Shown here: positions 43,032-52,098 of the stretch, in pieces
Layout of the letters: each line of letters begins with the position of its first letter
How positions within the stretch are numbered: position 1 is the stretch's first letter
NCBI RefSeq assembly: GCF_000178855.1
Contig: NZ_ADVG01000003.1
Span: forward strand, 434,001-498,000
Direction: 5' to 3'
Length of the DNA stretch: 64,000 bases
Source of the DNA: Ktedonobacter racemifer DSM 44963
GTDB taxonomy: Bacteria > Chloroflexota > Ktedonobacteria > Ktedonobacterales > Ktedonobacteraceae
Position numbers and translations under genes: made by a program
The notes under the pieces: generated by a model
The model's database searches: none
The model's input: the letters and a program-made list of their open reading frames with translations, nothing else
Told to the model about the DNA's origin: nothing

Positions 43032-43321
43032 ACAAGATGTGACCGGAGAGCCGTGTGCATTGAAAAATGCAAGCACGGGTTCGGAGGGGGACGGATGGAA
43101 AAGGGTCAGAAACGACACCTCGCCAGCCGTCTACCCTACAACATCTTACGCAAAAGTAACTCCGACCCTTTGCAAGTGGGGCGAGGAGTAGCGGGAGCCG
43201 CAGTTCTCCCCAGACGGCTGGCCGTCTGAACGGATGACCTCTAGGCATAGGTGTCATCATTTTAAGATACTGTATGCACCCTCTATAGTCCCACTCTGCT
43301 AAAGTAGGAACGTTTGGGGCT

Positions 43322-43353
43322 GCGTCCACAGGCGATTAATCGCCTTTGGACGC
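43322..43353 (-). terminator. hairpin terminator after the dehydrogenase gene
   Basis: Sixteen-base arms GCGTCCACAGGCGATT and AATCGCCTTTGGACGC with one mismatch and no spacer. Confidence 0.6.
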
Positions 43354-43420
43354 GCTGAAGCGGGTCCCTACCGGTCTGGGAGGCCATTCCGCGTAATAGC
43401 TGCTTACCCTATTACCCAAT

Positions 43421-44191
43421 CTAGTGGGCGGTCCAGCCGCAGTCGATGGTCTGGGCACTGCCGGTGATGCCGCTGGCGGCGTCGCTACAGAGGAAGAGGG
43501 CGAGGTGGGCGACCTCGCTGGGTTCGAGCAGGCGTTTGATCGCGCCCTCGGCGGCCATGATCTTCTCGACGACCTCCTCTTCGGGGATGTTGTGGATGCG
43601 GGCCTGGTCGGCGATCTGCTTCTCGACGAGGGGCGTGCGCACATAGGAGGGGCAGATGGCGTTGCAAGTCACACCATGCTCAGCCGCCTCCAGGGCGGTG
43701 ACGCGCGTCAGGCCGAGGAGGCCGTGCTTGGCGCTTACATAGGCAGACTTGTATGCAGAAGCCCTGAGCGAATGCACGGAGCCAATATTGAGGATACGGC
43801 CCCATTTGCGCTCATACATGGAGGGCAGCACAGCCTTGGTGAGGAGGAAGGGTGAGGTGAGCATGATGTCGATGATCAGGCGCCACTTCTCCTCCGAGAA
43901 CTCGGTGATGGGCGAGACATGCTGAATGCCCGCGTTATTGACCAGGATATCGATGTGTTCCTCGGTCTTCAAAATCTCGTCGACGAGGCGCTCAATCTCG
44001 ATGCTCTTCGACATATCTGCTGCCAGGAAACGCGCGCCGGGGATTTCCGTGGCTGCGGCCTCGCCACGCTCAATATCAATATCCGTCAATGTAACGCGCG
44101 CGCCCTGTTCGGCGAACGCACGGGCAATTGCCAGGCCGATCCCTGATGCGGCACCGGTAACCAGGGCAACCTTTCCTTCTAAGCCTGTCAT
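43421..44191 (-). CDS. 3-hydroxybutyrate dehydrogenase-like SDR
   Basis: A 256-residue short-chain dehydrogenase. The NAD site is LVTGAASGIGLAIA; NNAG is present; the catalytic Ser, Tyr and Lys are in GSVHSLRASAYKSAYVSAKHG. The QHVSPITEF block and the GAIKRLLEPSEVA region fit D-3-hydroxybutyrate dehydrogenases, which interconvert 3-hydroxybutyrate and acetoacetate. The start at 44191 follows AGGAGTCT; the longer frame is not SDR. It lies 25 bases after livF and is the last gene of the importer operon, hinting that the imported compound is a hydroxy- or keto-acid. Confidence 0.82.
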   Translation of the reverse strand: MTGLEGKVALVTGAASGIGLAIARAFAEQGARVTLTDIDIERGEAAATEIPGARFLAADMSKSIEIERLVDEILKTEEHIDILVNNAGIQHVSPITEFSEEKWRLIIDIMLTSPFLLTKAVLPSMYERKWGRILNIGSVHSLRASAYKSAYVSAKHGLLGLTRVTALEAAEHGVTCNAICPSYVRTPLVEKQIADQARIHNIPEEEVVEKIMAAEGAIKRLLEPSEVAHLALFLCSDAASGITGSAQTIDCGWTAH

Positions 44192-44216
44192 AGCATAGAC
44201 TCCTTTGAAAAATAGC

Positions 44217-44924
44217 TTAGCCTCCGAGGTAGAGTTGCTGGATGGCGGCACTGGAGGCTAGTTCTGGCGTTGTGCCTTCCATGGCGATGGTCCCTCCGCG
44301 AAGGACGTAGGCCTTGCGTGCGATACGCAGGGCGCGGCGAGCGTTCTGCTCTACTAGTATGATAGTCAATCCTTCGTCGACATTCAAGCGGGCGATGACG
44401 TCGAAGACGGTATCCACGACGACTGGGGCCAGGCCAAGCGAAGGCTCGTCGAGCAGGAGCACACGCGGATGGGCCATGAGAGCACGTCCGATGGCGACCA
44501 TCTGGCCCTCGCCGCCGCTGAGGCTGGCGGCATAGGCATGCAGGCGCTCTTTCAGGCGCGGAAAGTACTTGAGCACGCGCTCCAGGGTCTCCTCGCGCTC
44601 CTGGCGCGATGCACGCGTGAAGGCTCCCATCAAGAGATTCTCGTACACGGTAAGCGAGGGGAAGAGTTCGCGTCCCTCGGGAACAAGGGCCAGGCCTTTT
44701 CTCACACGTCGCTCAGGACTCCAGCTTTCGAGCTGCTGCCCCTGCAATGTGATTGTCCCCTGGCGCGTCTTGATCAGTCCGGTGAGCGCGCGCATGAGCG
44801 TGGTCTTGCCCGCGCCATTGGCGCCGAGGATGGTCACAATCTCGCGCTCGGGAACCACGAAAGAGACGTCATGCAGGACGTCCACCGCGCCATAGCCAGC
44901 GCTTACATGCTCTACTTTTAACAC
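44217..44924 (-). CDS. livF: branched-chain amino acid-type ABC transporter ATPase LivF
   Basis: A 235-residue ATPase. Walker A is GANGAGKTT, the signature is SLSGGEGQM, Walker B is VLLLDEPSLGL and the switch His follows in the ILVEQNAR block (Gln). It overlaps the end of livG by seven bases. It forms the ATPase pair with LivG in the cytoplasm. Confidence 0.92.
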   Translation of the reverse strand: MLKVEHVSAGYGAVDVLHDVSFVVPEREIVTILGANGAGKTTLMRALTGLIKTRQGTITLQGQQLESWSPERRVRKGLALVPEGRELFPSLTVYENLLMGAFTRASRQEREETLERVLKYFPRLKERLHAYAASLSGGEGQMVAIGRALMAHPRVLLLDEPSLGLAPVVVDTVFDVIARLNVDEGLTIILVEQNARRALRIARKAYVLRGGTIAMEGTTPELASSAAIQQLYLGG

Positions 44925-45790
44925 GTTGAATCCTCCCTTCGCGCCTCTTGCTCCTCGGAGATACTGGTCGCTTCATGCACGGCGCTGCGCACAACTTCTG
45001 GCTCCTCAAGCGCCTCGCGGCCCAGGTAGGCCTCCAGCACGGCAGGGTCGGAGAGGACGGTGCGCGCCTCGCCCTCAGCCAGCTTGCGCCCATAGTCAAG
45101 CACGCAGACGCGATCAGCCACGGCCTGCACCAGGCTCATGTTATGCTCGATCAGGAGCAGGGTCGTACCAAGCTCTTTGCGCCAGGTACGCAGATTTTGC
45201 GCCATGGCCTCGACATCTTGATGTGTGATGCCTGCGGCTGGCTCATCGAGCAAGACCAGGCGTGGGCGGAGCACCAACGCCCGCGCTACCCCTACGAGCT
45301 TCTGAATGCCATGCGGGAGGACGCTTACCCTGGTGTCGGCGTATTCCTCCAGCCCGAGCAGAATCAGGGTATCACGAGCACGCGTACGGGCCTTGTGATC
45401 CTCACGCGGAGCGCGACCAAAGGGCAGTATTCCCTCAAAGAGACCCGAGCGCATGGCGGAGTGCTGCGCGACCAGCAAGTTCTCCAGAACCGTCATGCTG
45501 GCGAAGAGTTGTAGTTGCTGAAAGGTGCGCCCGATACCCAGGCGGATACGGCGGTCCCGTCCCAGTGGCAAGAGCGAGGTGCCCGCGAAGGTGATCGAGC
45601 CAGCCACCGGGCGGACAAAGCCGCTGATACAGTTCAGCACGGTCGTCTTGCCCGCGCCATTGGGTCCGACCAGAGCATAGATCTCTCCATGCTCGACCGC
45701 CAGCGAAAACTCGGAGAGGGCGAGCAGGCCGCCAAAGCGCACGCTTAGATCGCGAATCTCCAGTAGAGGCGTGTTCTGTGCAGTCGTCAT
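44918..45790 (-). CDS. livG: branched-chain amino acid-type ABC transporter ATPase LivG
   Basis: A 290-residue ATPase. Walker A is GPNGAGKTT and Walker B is LVLLDEPAAGI; the switch is IEHNMSLV. The signature loop is unusual (VLPHGIQKLVGVARAL) compared with the common LPYGxQ form. The start codon overlaps the stop of livM (ATGA-type), so translation is coupled. The C-terminal ~35 residues (after YLGREALEEPE) extend past the usual end. Confidence 0.92.
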   Translation of the reverse strand: MTTAQNTPLLEIRDLSVRFGGLLALSEFSLAVEHGEIYALVGPNGAGKTTVLNCISGFVRPVAGSITFAGTSLLPLGRDRRIRLGIGRTFQQLQLFASMTVLENLLVAQHSAMRSGLFEGILPFGRAPREDHKARTRARDTLILLGLEEYADTRVSVLPHGIQKLVGVARALVLRPRLVLLDEPAAGITHQDVEAMAQNLRTWRKELGTTLLLIEHNMSLVQAVADRVCVLDYGRKLAEGEARTVLSDPAVLEAYLGREALEEPEVVRSAVHEATSISEEQEARREDSTC

Positions 45791-46860
45791 GCCTGCCCTC
45801 CTCTCGAATCACGTCTCCCCCGGAAACGTTCTACCAGGCCACTCAAGCCGTGGGGAAAGAAGATCAGGGCCAGCAGCAGGAGCAGGCCGTAAATGCCCGT
45901 CGTCAGTGTCGCAACCTGGATCTGCATACTGCCCATGACCAGGGGATTGGGCAACTGGCCCAGGAGCAGGGGGAGGAAGCCCACGAAGAGCGCGCCCAGC
46001 ACCGAACCAACAATCGAGCCCAGACCGCCTACTACAATCATCGCCAGGAAGGCAATCGTCTGGTCCGAACTGGACATCGAAGAACTGGCGGTCGTGGCCC
46101 AGGTGGCATAGAGCGCGCCCGCCAGCCCGGTCAGCACAGCGCTCACGACAAAGGCCAGGAGTTTATAGCGCGTGATATTAACGCCAAAGGCCTCGGCGGC
46201 GGTCTCGTCATCGCGAATGGCGATCCAGGCCCGCCCCACCCGCGAGCGCAGCAGGTAGAAACTCAGGAAAAGCAGTAGCGCGACCACGACAATAATCAGG
46301 AAATAGAGCGCGCGGTCGTCGCTTAGCCAGAGAGGGATTGTGTTGAGATCATAGTTCTGGCGACCCGCGGCCTTGTCCCATAGATCTAGGAGTGAGCCTG
46401 TGATCAGCACCAGTCCCAGGGTCGCCACGGCGAGATGCGCACCCGAGATACGCAGTGCGGGCCCCCCAATGATCACCCCCAGGACAGCGGATGCGAGCAT
46501 AGCCACAAGGATGCCCAGCCAGAAGGGCCAGTTGAGATCGTTCGTCGTCCAGGCCAGCATGTAGGCGCCAACGCCAAAGAAGGCCGCGTTACCCAGCGAG
46601 GGCTGAGCGGCATAGCCCGTCAGCACATTCTGGGCCAGGGCCGCAATGACGAAGATGCCAATCAGACTCACGCGATGCAGCTCAAAGTTGGCACTGCCGC
46701 CGAAGAGCCCATCATAGAGCGTGGGGAGCAGCAGGAGAAATAGCAAGAGACAGGCGCTGGCTATCCAGCCACGCATGCGCCCCGAGAAGCGCCCGGCTGT
46801 CTCTGTCAGGACAGGCGAGAGCGCGGGAGACCGGCCCTCAGCACGCTTTTTCATTGCCAT
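45787..46860 (-). CDS. livM: branched-chain amino acid-type ABC transporter permease LivM
   Basis: A 357-residue permease. After a charged N-terminal tail of about 28 residues there are about ten hydrophobic segments; the family blocks AAQPSLGNAAFFGVGAY and the coupling-helix region AIRDDETAAEAFGVN are present. The C-terminal tail ends in RRDSRGGQA. It pairs with LivH in the membrane. Confidence 0.92.
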   Translation of the reverse strand: MAMKKRAEGRSPALSPVLTETAGRFSGRMRGWIASACLLLFLLLLPTLYDGLFGGSANFELHRVSLIGIFVIAALAQNVLTGYAAQPSLGNAAFFGVGAYMLAWTTNDLNWPFWLGILVAMLASAVLGVIIGGPALRISGAHLAVATLGLVLITGSLLDLWDKAAGRQNYDLNTIPLWLSDDRALYFLIIVVVALLLFLSFYLLRSRVGRAWIAIRDDETAAEAFGVNITRYKLLAFVVSAVLTGLAGALYATWATTASSSMSSSDQTIAFLAMIVVGGLGSIVGSVLGALFVGFLPLLLGQLPNPLVMGSMQIQVATLTTGIYGLLLLLALIFFPHGLSGLVERFRGRRDSRGGQA

Positions 46861-46886
46861 AGCAAAATCTTCCTTGATTGGAACGG

Positions 46887-47804
46887 CTACACCCTGCGCA
46901 ACAATGCGCGCCCAAGTAGCCCTTGAGGCCGTAGCAAGAGAACCAGCACAAAAGCCACGAAAATGAGCATCTCAACGATACTCCGGTCGCCAATATTCAG
47001 TGCACCCAGCGTATGGCCCGCGAGCAGAAGCGTTAGCAGGTTATCGACGACGCCCACCAGGATACCACCCAGCAGGGCGCCCGGCAGGCTTTCCAGGCCT
47101 CCCAGGACCGCGCCCACAAAGGCCAGCAACAGGATGGGATCCATAAAACGCACCTCGATCAACTGCTGGCGGCTGGCCAGTAATATGCCAGCCAGGGCCG
47201 CGATAAGGGCCGCGAGCGACCAGACCAACAAGAAGATCAGGCCCACGGGGATGCCCATCAGGCGCGCCGTAGGGAGATTATCTGAGGTCGCACGCATAGC
47301 GATGCCCAGGCTGGTGCGGGTAAGAAAGAGGTTTAGCGCGAGCACGAGCACAACAATTACCCCCACCACAAGCAGATCGATGAGCGAGAGGTAAAGGCCA
47401 CCCGGATGGAGCGCCAGGCCCTCGAAAGGCGTCGAGAAGCGCACCGGAGAGGTAAGCTGAGGCCAGATAAGCTGCGCCACGGTCTCCAGCACCAGGGCCA
47501 GGGCCAGCGTCGCGATGGCCTTGGTAAAAATGGGAGCGCGCAACACAGGACGAGCAAAGCCTTGCTCCAGGAGAGCGCCAAAGAGCAGCGAGCCGAATAG
47601 GGTCAGCAAGGCCGCCAGCCAGAAGTTCAGGTGCGCCAGTGACATAAGCGCATACATAAAACAGGTGCAGAACGAGGCGATGGCTCCATAGGCGAAGTTG
47701 AGCACGCCCGTTGTGCGATAAATAAGCACGATGCCCAGGGCCAGCAGACCATACAGACAGCCCGTGACCAGCCCGGAGATGAGAACCTGGACCAATGCAA
47801 GCAT
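46887..47804 (-). CDS. livH: branched-chain amino acid-type ABC transporter permease LivH
   Basis: A 305-residue permease with about eight membrane segments. GLVTGCLYGLLALGIVLIYRT at the start and AMRATSDNLPTARLMGI (coupling helix) are typical. It is the first gene of the minus-strand operon, divergent from the binding-protein gene. Confidence 0.92.
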   Translation of the reverse strand: MLALVQVLISGLVTGCLYGLLALGIVLIYRTTGVLNFAYGAIASFCTCFMYALMSLAHLNFWLAALLTLFGSLLFGALLEQGFARPVLRAPIFTKAIATLALALVLETVAQLIWPQLTSPVRFSTPFEGLALHPGGLYLSLIDLLVVGVIVVLVLALNLFLTRTSLGIAMRATSDNLPTARLMGIPVGLIFLLVWSLAALIAALAGILLASRQQLIEVRFMDPILLLAFVGAVLGGLESLPGALLGGILVGVVDNLLTLLLAGHTLGALNIGDRSIVEMLIFVAFVLVLLLRPQGLLGRALLRRV

Positions 47805-47863
47805 GGATGGTGTTCTCCTTTTACGGTAATCTCAAATCAATCCCTTTATACTCACTTCATCCC

Positions 47864-47916
47864 TTGACACAATTATCATTTATCTGTTATATGATACATG
47901 ACTCAAGTGTCATGTT
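47864..47916. promoter_or_regulatory. promoter of the binding-protein gene with palindromic operator
   Basis: TTGACA (47864-47869), a 17-base spacer and TTATAT (47887-47892) point toward the binding-protein gene. ACATGACTCAAGTGTCATGT at 47897-47916, a palindrome with a mismatched centre, covers the expected start of transcription, a good place for repression. It nearly matches 29255-29269. Confidence 0.65.
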
Positions 47917-48011
47917 TATAGTAATGTATCTTTTTCTCTGGCTGACGTCAAGTGTATTGAGGCGCATCCCACAAAGAGTGTGGGGAGATCAAAGAGGAGG
48001 AACCAGGCGAC

Positions 48012-49256
48012 ATGGGCAAATTATTTTTAAAAAGAGCATCATACCTGGGCAGGCGCAGATGGTACGCCGCTCTGGGGCTGGCAAGCATGCTTCTGCTGAT
48101 TTTGTCCGCGTGCGGCGGTAGTAGCGCGGCGGCAGGTGATAGCAGCAACGTTCCCGGAGTGACGAACGACACGATTACGATTGGCGGAGTACTCGACACC
48201 ACGGGCGCTATTAAGGTCATCTGTCAGCCTATTTTGCAGGGCGACCAGCTCTATTTCGACAAGATCAATAAGGCTGGTGGCATCAATGGGCGCAAAATCA
48301 AGTTCGTGCAGGTCAGCGATAACGGCGACACGACGAAAACACGTGACGCGGTACGCCAGCTGGTTGAGCAAGACAATGTCTTTGGCATCTTCCAGGTCTG
48401 CGGCTCGGGTGCCGCCAATGTCGCCTCGGCCTATCTTGGACCCAAGGGCATTCCCATGGTGGACCCGGTTGGCGGCGGCTCCAAGTTTACCGATGCTCAG
48501 GGCAAGACGCTGCCCTGGATGTGGATGACGCAGCCCAACTACGGCGACGAGGGTCATGTCCTGGGCTACTACCTCACCAAGACGCTTAAGGCCCAGAAGG
48601 TGGCCCTGCTCTACGAAGATGATGTACTGGGTCTACAACAAAAGACGACCCTGGGCGAATCCTTGCAGAAATATGGCGGACAGCTCGTGGCCTCCACCGG
48701 CTACAAGGCAACCGACACAGATTTCTCAGCGGCGATCCAGACCCTGAAGTCCGCCAACCCTGATATCATCGTACTGAACGGCCTGCCGGGACCTACCGCC
48801 AAGTTTGTTGCCGCCGCCGCGCAGCAGGGCTACCGTCCCTCCCTGGGCTATCTCGCCAACTATCCCATGGCCGATAACTCCTGGGCGAAGGTGCTGGGCA
48901 AGGCGGGCGAAGGCATCTACGTCAGCGGCTATACCAGCACAAACACCCCGATTGGGCAGGAATACTTGCAAGCCACCAGCGGGGATAGTGTCTTCAGCGC
49001 CTACAAGTTCTATGGCTACATCAATGCCAAGATCTTTGTCGACGCGCTACAAAAGGCAGGCAAAGACCTGACCCGCGATAGCCTGCGCAAGGCGCTCGAT
49101 GGCCAGTTCAGCGGCTATGACACCGGCTTTGGTCCCTCGCTGACCTGGAGCGCCGATCACCACAGTGGCGTCAGTGACTTTATGTTCTTGCAGATCAAGA
49201 ACGGCCAGCTCGCGCCCGTCAGCGACTTCATCAAGGCCTCCTCCATCTGGCCCTGA
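48012..49256 (+). CDS. ABC transporter substrate-binding lipoprotein, LivK-like
   Basis: A 414-residue secreted protein of the Peripla_BP_6 group. The signal peptide ends in a lipobox (LLILSACG), leaving Cys near residue 34 for lipid anchoring. The mature part has ITIGGVLDTTGAIKV, DKINKAGGINGRKIK and MWMTQPNYGDEGH, typical of amide/branched amino acid or aromatic acid binding proteins. AGAGGAGG precedes the ATG. It feeds the LivHMGF permease encoded divergently. Ligand not determined. Confidence 0.92.
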   Translation: MGKLFLKRASYLGRRRWYAALGLASMLLLILSACGGSSAAAGDSSNVPGVTNDTITIGGVLDTTGAIKVICQPILQGDQLYFDKINKAGGINGRKIKFVQVSDNGDTTKTRDAVRQLVEQDNVFGIFQVCGSGAANVASAYLGPKGIPMVDPVGGGSKFTDAQGKTLPWMWMTQPNYGDEGHVLGYYLTKTLKAQKVALLYEDDVLGLQQKTTLGESLQKYGGQLVASTGYKATDTDFSAAIQTLKSANPDIIVLNGLPGPTAKFVAAAAQQGYRPSLGYLANYPMADNSWAKVLGKAGEGIYVSGYTSTNTPIGQEYLQATSGDSVFSAYKFYGYINAKIFVDALQKAGKDLTRDSLRKALDGQFSGYDTGFGPSLTWSADHHSGVSDFMFLQIKNGQLAPVSDFIKASSIWP

Positions 49257-49291
49257 TCGCTCATACAACCATCGTCTGACGGTCCTGGATT

Positions 49292-49344
49292 AAGGGAGGG
49301 TATGAGTTGCGGATGTACACCCGCAACTCATACCCTCCCTTTTT
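49292..49344 (+). terminator. strong rho-independent terminator
   Basis: Perfect 21-base arms (left AAGGGAGGGTATGAGTTGCG plus G; 49292-49312 and 49321-49341), followed by TTTTT-rich sequence. Confidence 0.9.
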
Positions 49345-49767
49345 GTCTGATAGAATGTTTGTGGAGCAGGAGTGTTTCCGCTTTTCCCTGTGGATGGAGA
49401 ATAGCAATCGCTCTGGCCGCCTGGTGAGGTTGAATGGTTTGTGATTCTCAAGTGTGAAACCTCTCCCAGACGGCAAAAGCGGAAACGAGGGATGATCCTC
49501 CAGCTCTCCTTTTCATTTGAGCAGGAGAGTGTTCAAGGATGATGAAGGCCTGCTCGCGGTGAAGGCATGGTATTCAATATCAATCATCAATAATGGGACA
49601 GATATTCTGTAGAGATTTCCCACCTTGTCCAAGGCATTGGTGTTGTCTAAGAATCATCACCGAGAGCTCGGCGTAGCCCCATACATGATGGTATACTCAT
49701 ATTTGCCAAGAGAGTAGAGAAAATAGCAGAGGCCGGACAAAGAACAGAAAGGCGTTTCATTCTTTCA
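49345..49767. other. gene-free stretch with a long-range inverted repeat
   Basis: No reading frame is convincing. GTTTCCGCTTTT at 49374-49385 and its perfect complement at 49475-49486 could close an RNA structure of about 110 nt. I see no promoter that would support an RNA gene. Confidence 0.4.
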
Positions 49768-50565
49768 ATGATTACATGCATTCAACTCAAGCATTCCGAT
49801 GCCATCCAGCAACTTAGGGATGACTACCTACGCACCCTGGTCGCTCCTATGGATGGGATGTGGGAAAGTACGGTTATTGCTCATGCGACTTTTTGGGAAA
49901 TACAAGACCGAGAGCAGCACGTAGGATATTTCTGTATTGGCTCCAACCAGGATTTGCTGCGCTTCCACATTTGGGAAAACCATCTGGATCGAGCACAGGA
50001 GATCTTTCATTGGATTATCTCGACCTACGGTATCCAGCATGCCATGGCGAGTACGATAGAACCCCTGTATTTCTCTTTATGCCTTGACGTTCAGAGAAAC
50101 ATCACACTTCATAGTTATCTTTTTCGAGACAACCAACCCAGAGAGCTGTCGTCCGGTCTCAGCAAGAGTCTCTTCAGGAAAGCGGAAAAGAGAGAGCTAG
50201 ATAACATCGTGCGCTTTTATCAAGCAAATACAGAAGGGCCGGGAGAGTGGATTGAAACGTTTCTGAACACTCACCTTCATCGTGAAGAATTATTTGTCTT
50301 GTATGATCAGCAAACCTTGGTAGCAGCAGGGGAATGTCTTCCCAGTCAGAAACAGCCACCATATGCCGATTTGGGCATGGTGGTGGCTCGATTGTATCGT
50401 GGAAGAGGCGTGGGTAGCTTTCTGCTCACTCAATTAAAAAACCACTGTTATGAAGCGGGCTGGAAGCCTATCTGTTCCTGTGAAGCTTCCAATCGTGCTT
50501 CAAAGAGAGCCATAGAGAAAGCAGGTTTTATAAGTGAGCAGAGAATAGTGAAAATAACGTTCTAA
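49768..50565 (+). CDS. GNAT-family N-acetyltransferase
   Basis: A 265-residue protein. The C-terminal ~130 residues are a GNAT domain with the acetyl-CoA loop VVARLYRGRGVGSFLL and ending NRASKRAIEKAGF. The N-terminal half (HVGYFCIGSNQDLLRFHIW) looks like a degenerate second GNAT lobe, as in tandem GNAT proteins. The start ATG follows AGGCGTTTC, a weak RBS. Acceptor unknown. Confidence 0.8.
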   Translation: MITCIQLKHSDAIQQLRDDYLRTLVAPMDGMWESTVIAHATFWEIQDREQHVGYFCIGSNQDLLRFHIWENHLDRAQEIFHWIISTYGIQHAMASTIEPLYFSLCLDVQRNITLHSYLFRDNQPRELSSGLSKSLFRKAEKRELDNIVRFYQANTEGPGEWIETFLNTHLHREELFVLYDQQTLVAAGECLPSQKQPPYADLGMVVARLYRGRGVGSFLLTQLKNHCYEAGWKPICSCEASNRASKRAIEKAGFISEQRIVKITF

Positions 50566-50587
50566 GAGATAAACCTAACATTGGACC

Positions 50588-51371
50588 ATGCACCTATCTA
50601 AAGCGTTGATCTCGTTTGATTTGTTTGTGCACTGCGACTCTCCGCCTCCATCAAACGCCTTGCTGCTTGGTGTAGCCCTTCCCACTTGTGGTGGTATACT
50701 GGTGCATACGAGTAGAACATTCAAAACGGTGGACTACGATCAGGCGCTCGATTTGACGGTGCGGCTGGGTGACTGTCTGCCCCCAGACCACCTGGCCCGC
50801 TTCGTGGTAGACAGTGTGGCCCAACTTGACCTCTCGGCACTGTATGCCCAGTATGGGACACACGGTGGGGAACCCTATGCTCCAGGAGTGTTGTTGTGCT
50901 TGCTGCTCTATGGGTATGCCACTGGGGTATTCAGTTCGCGCAAGATTGAGCGCGCCACATATGAGGCGATGCCATTTCGCTTCATCGCAGGCAATCTCCA
51001 TCCCGATCACGATACGCTCGCCTCGTTTCGGCGCACGTTTCTCCCCGAACTGAAGAACCTGTTCGTGCAGGTGCTCTTACTCGCCCAAGAAGCAGGCGTG
51101 CTGAAACTTGGCACGATCAGTCTCGATGGGACCAAAGTGCATGCCGATGCCTCGAAGCGCAAAGCGGTGAGTTACAACCGCTGTTGGAACTGGAGATCCA
51201 GCTACAAGCCGAGTTTGAGGAGTTGTTTGCTCTCAGTGAACAAGGTGAGCAGCCAGCGGTGCCCGATGAACTGGTGGTGCGCGAGGAGATTGCACGGCGG
51301 CAGGACCGCCTGCTCGGCTGGCGGAGGCCAATGCGGTGCTGGAAGCGCGCCAAGGAGCTGGTGGCAGCCGA
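50588..51371 (+). pseudogene. IS1182-like transposase remnant fused to copA
   Basis: The first frame (TVRLGDCLPPDHLARFVVD, PYAPGVLLCLLLYGYATG, ISLDGTKVHADASKRKAVSYNR) is the N-terminal part of an IS1182 transposase, with the first catalytic Asp. At about 51180 the frame shifts to LLELEIQLQAEFEELFALSE and at about 51310 to LAEANAVLEAR; the rest of the catalytic core is missing. The last frame runs directly into the copA remnant, so a deletion or recombination joined them. Confidence 0.75.
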
Positions 51372-51953
51372 GCTGGCCTGGTCGCGGTTGCAGATACCAT
51401 CAAAGAGGATTCCGCCCAGGCGGTGCGTCACCTTCAGGTGCAGGGGATTTCGGCCTGGATGATTACTGGCGACAACCAGTATGCAGCCCAGGCTATTGCG
51501 CAACAGGTTGGAATTGCACCAGAGCATGTCCTGGCTGAAGTGCTTCCCGAAGAGAAAGCCAACCAGGTCAAACGCTTACAGGATCAGGGATTGGTCGTCG
51601 CCTTCGTGGGAGATGGCATCAATGATGCACCAGCCCTCGTCCAGGCCGATGCAGGCATCGCCATGGGAACAGGAACCGATATCGCGATGGAGGCCGCCGA
51701 TATTACCCTGGTCAAGGGCAATCTGACGAGCGTCGCAACAGCGCTCTCGCTCTCACGAGCGACTCTGCGCACCATCAAGCAGAATCTCTTCTGGGCCTTT
51801 ACCTACAATGTGATTCTGATACCGACCGCGATTCTCTCGCCATTGATTCCCTTCCTCCAGGCGAATGCTCCCATCTTTGCCGCAGCAGCGATGGCCCTCT
51901 CATCTGTGACTGTCATCAGCAATTCACTGCGCTTACGCCACTTTAGCAAATAG
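51372..51953 (+). pseudogene. copA: C-terminal remnant of a copper-type P1B ATPase
   Basis: The frame reads AVADTIKEDSAQAVRHLQ, MITGDN, VGDGINDAPALVQADAGIAMG and two final membrane segments, ending at 51953. These are the hinge and C-terminal part of CopA-type ATPases. The metal-binding domains, CPC channel motif and DKTGT phosphorylation site are missing because the IS remnant replaces them. It can no longer transport; it may still be translated from the IS-derived frame that opens at 51336. Confidence 0.8.
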
Positions 51954-51973
51954 GAGGCTGCATATGACGAGGT

Positions 51974-51999
51974 ATGCCCGAGCGAACTTGCTCGGGCAT
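51974..51999 (+). terminator. hairpin terminator after the copA remnant
   Basis: ATGCCCGAGC and GCTCGGGCAT, perfect ten-base arms with a six-base loop. Confidence 0.65.
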
Positions 52000-52098
52000 C
52001 CTGTTTCCGTCACCGCTGCTCATCGCCAAGCGTGTATCTACTAGCAGCGATAGTATTTTTTGTGTTGTAGGGATAAACCCGGTGAAAGGAACGCAATC

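Larger units (their letters stand above)
39256..43139 (+). mobile_element. group II intron A (host of introns B and C)
   Basis: It starts GTGCGCC at 39256 and ends CTACCCTAC at 43139, both set by the tnpB frame. Domain V is at 43047-43082 (GAGCCGTG ... CACGGGTTC), with a TGAA-type cap; domain VI ends with candidate branch A at 43133, seven bases from the 3' end. Domain IV encodes the RT. Domain I is cut at 39681/40375 by intron B, and the RT frame at 40949/41742 by intron C. Without the inserts it would be about 2.4 kb, a normal size. Confidence 0.9.
38985..43229 (+). pseudogene. tnpB: tnpB remnant (IS605/IS1341 type) interrupted by intron A
   Basis: Exon 1 (38985-39255) reads MGRKNNQQFVQLPHARF, then LVGIRVILQEESYTSKASF and RDGRLIHADINGSY, the C-terminal TnpB region with the last catalytic Asp (ADINGSY). 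After removal of 39256-43139 the frame continues at 43140 as NILRKSNSDPLQVGRG, then AGAAVLPRRLAV and a stop at 43229, the usual TnpB end. The N-terminal two thirds are missing; directly upstream (38942-38984) the frame is shifted by one base around WKEAPGG, and the zinc-finger cysteines are absent in this subgroup. It is an inactive fragment, but it fixes the intron borders. Confidence 0.85.

Noticed and set aside
49374..49486. Structured small RNA closed by a 12-base long-range repeat
   Set aside because: No promoter or terminator of its own and the repeat alone is weak evidence.
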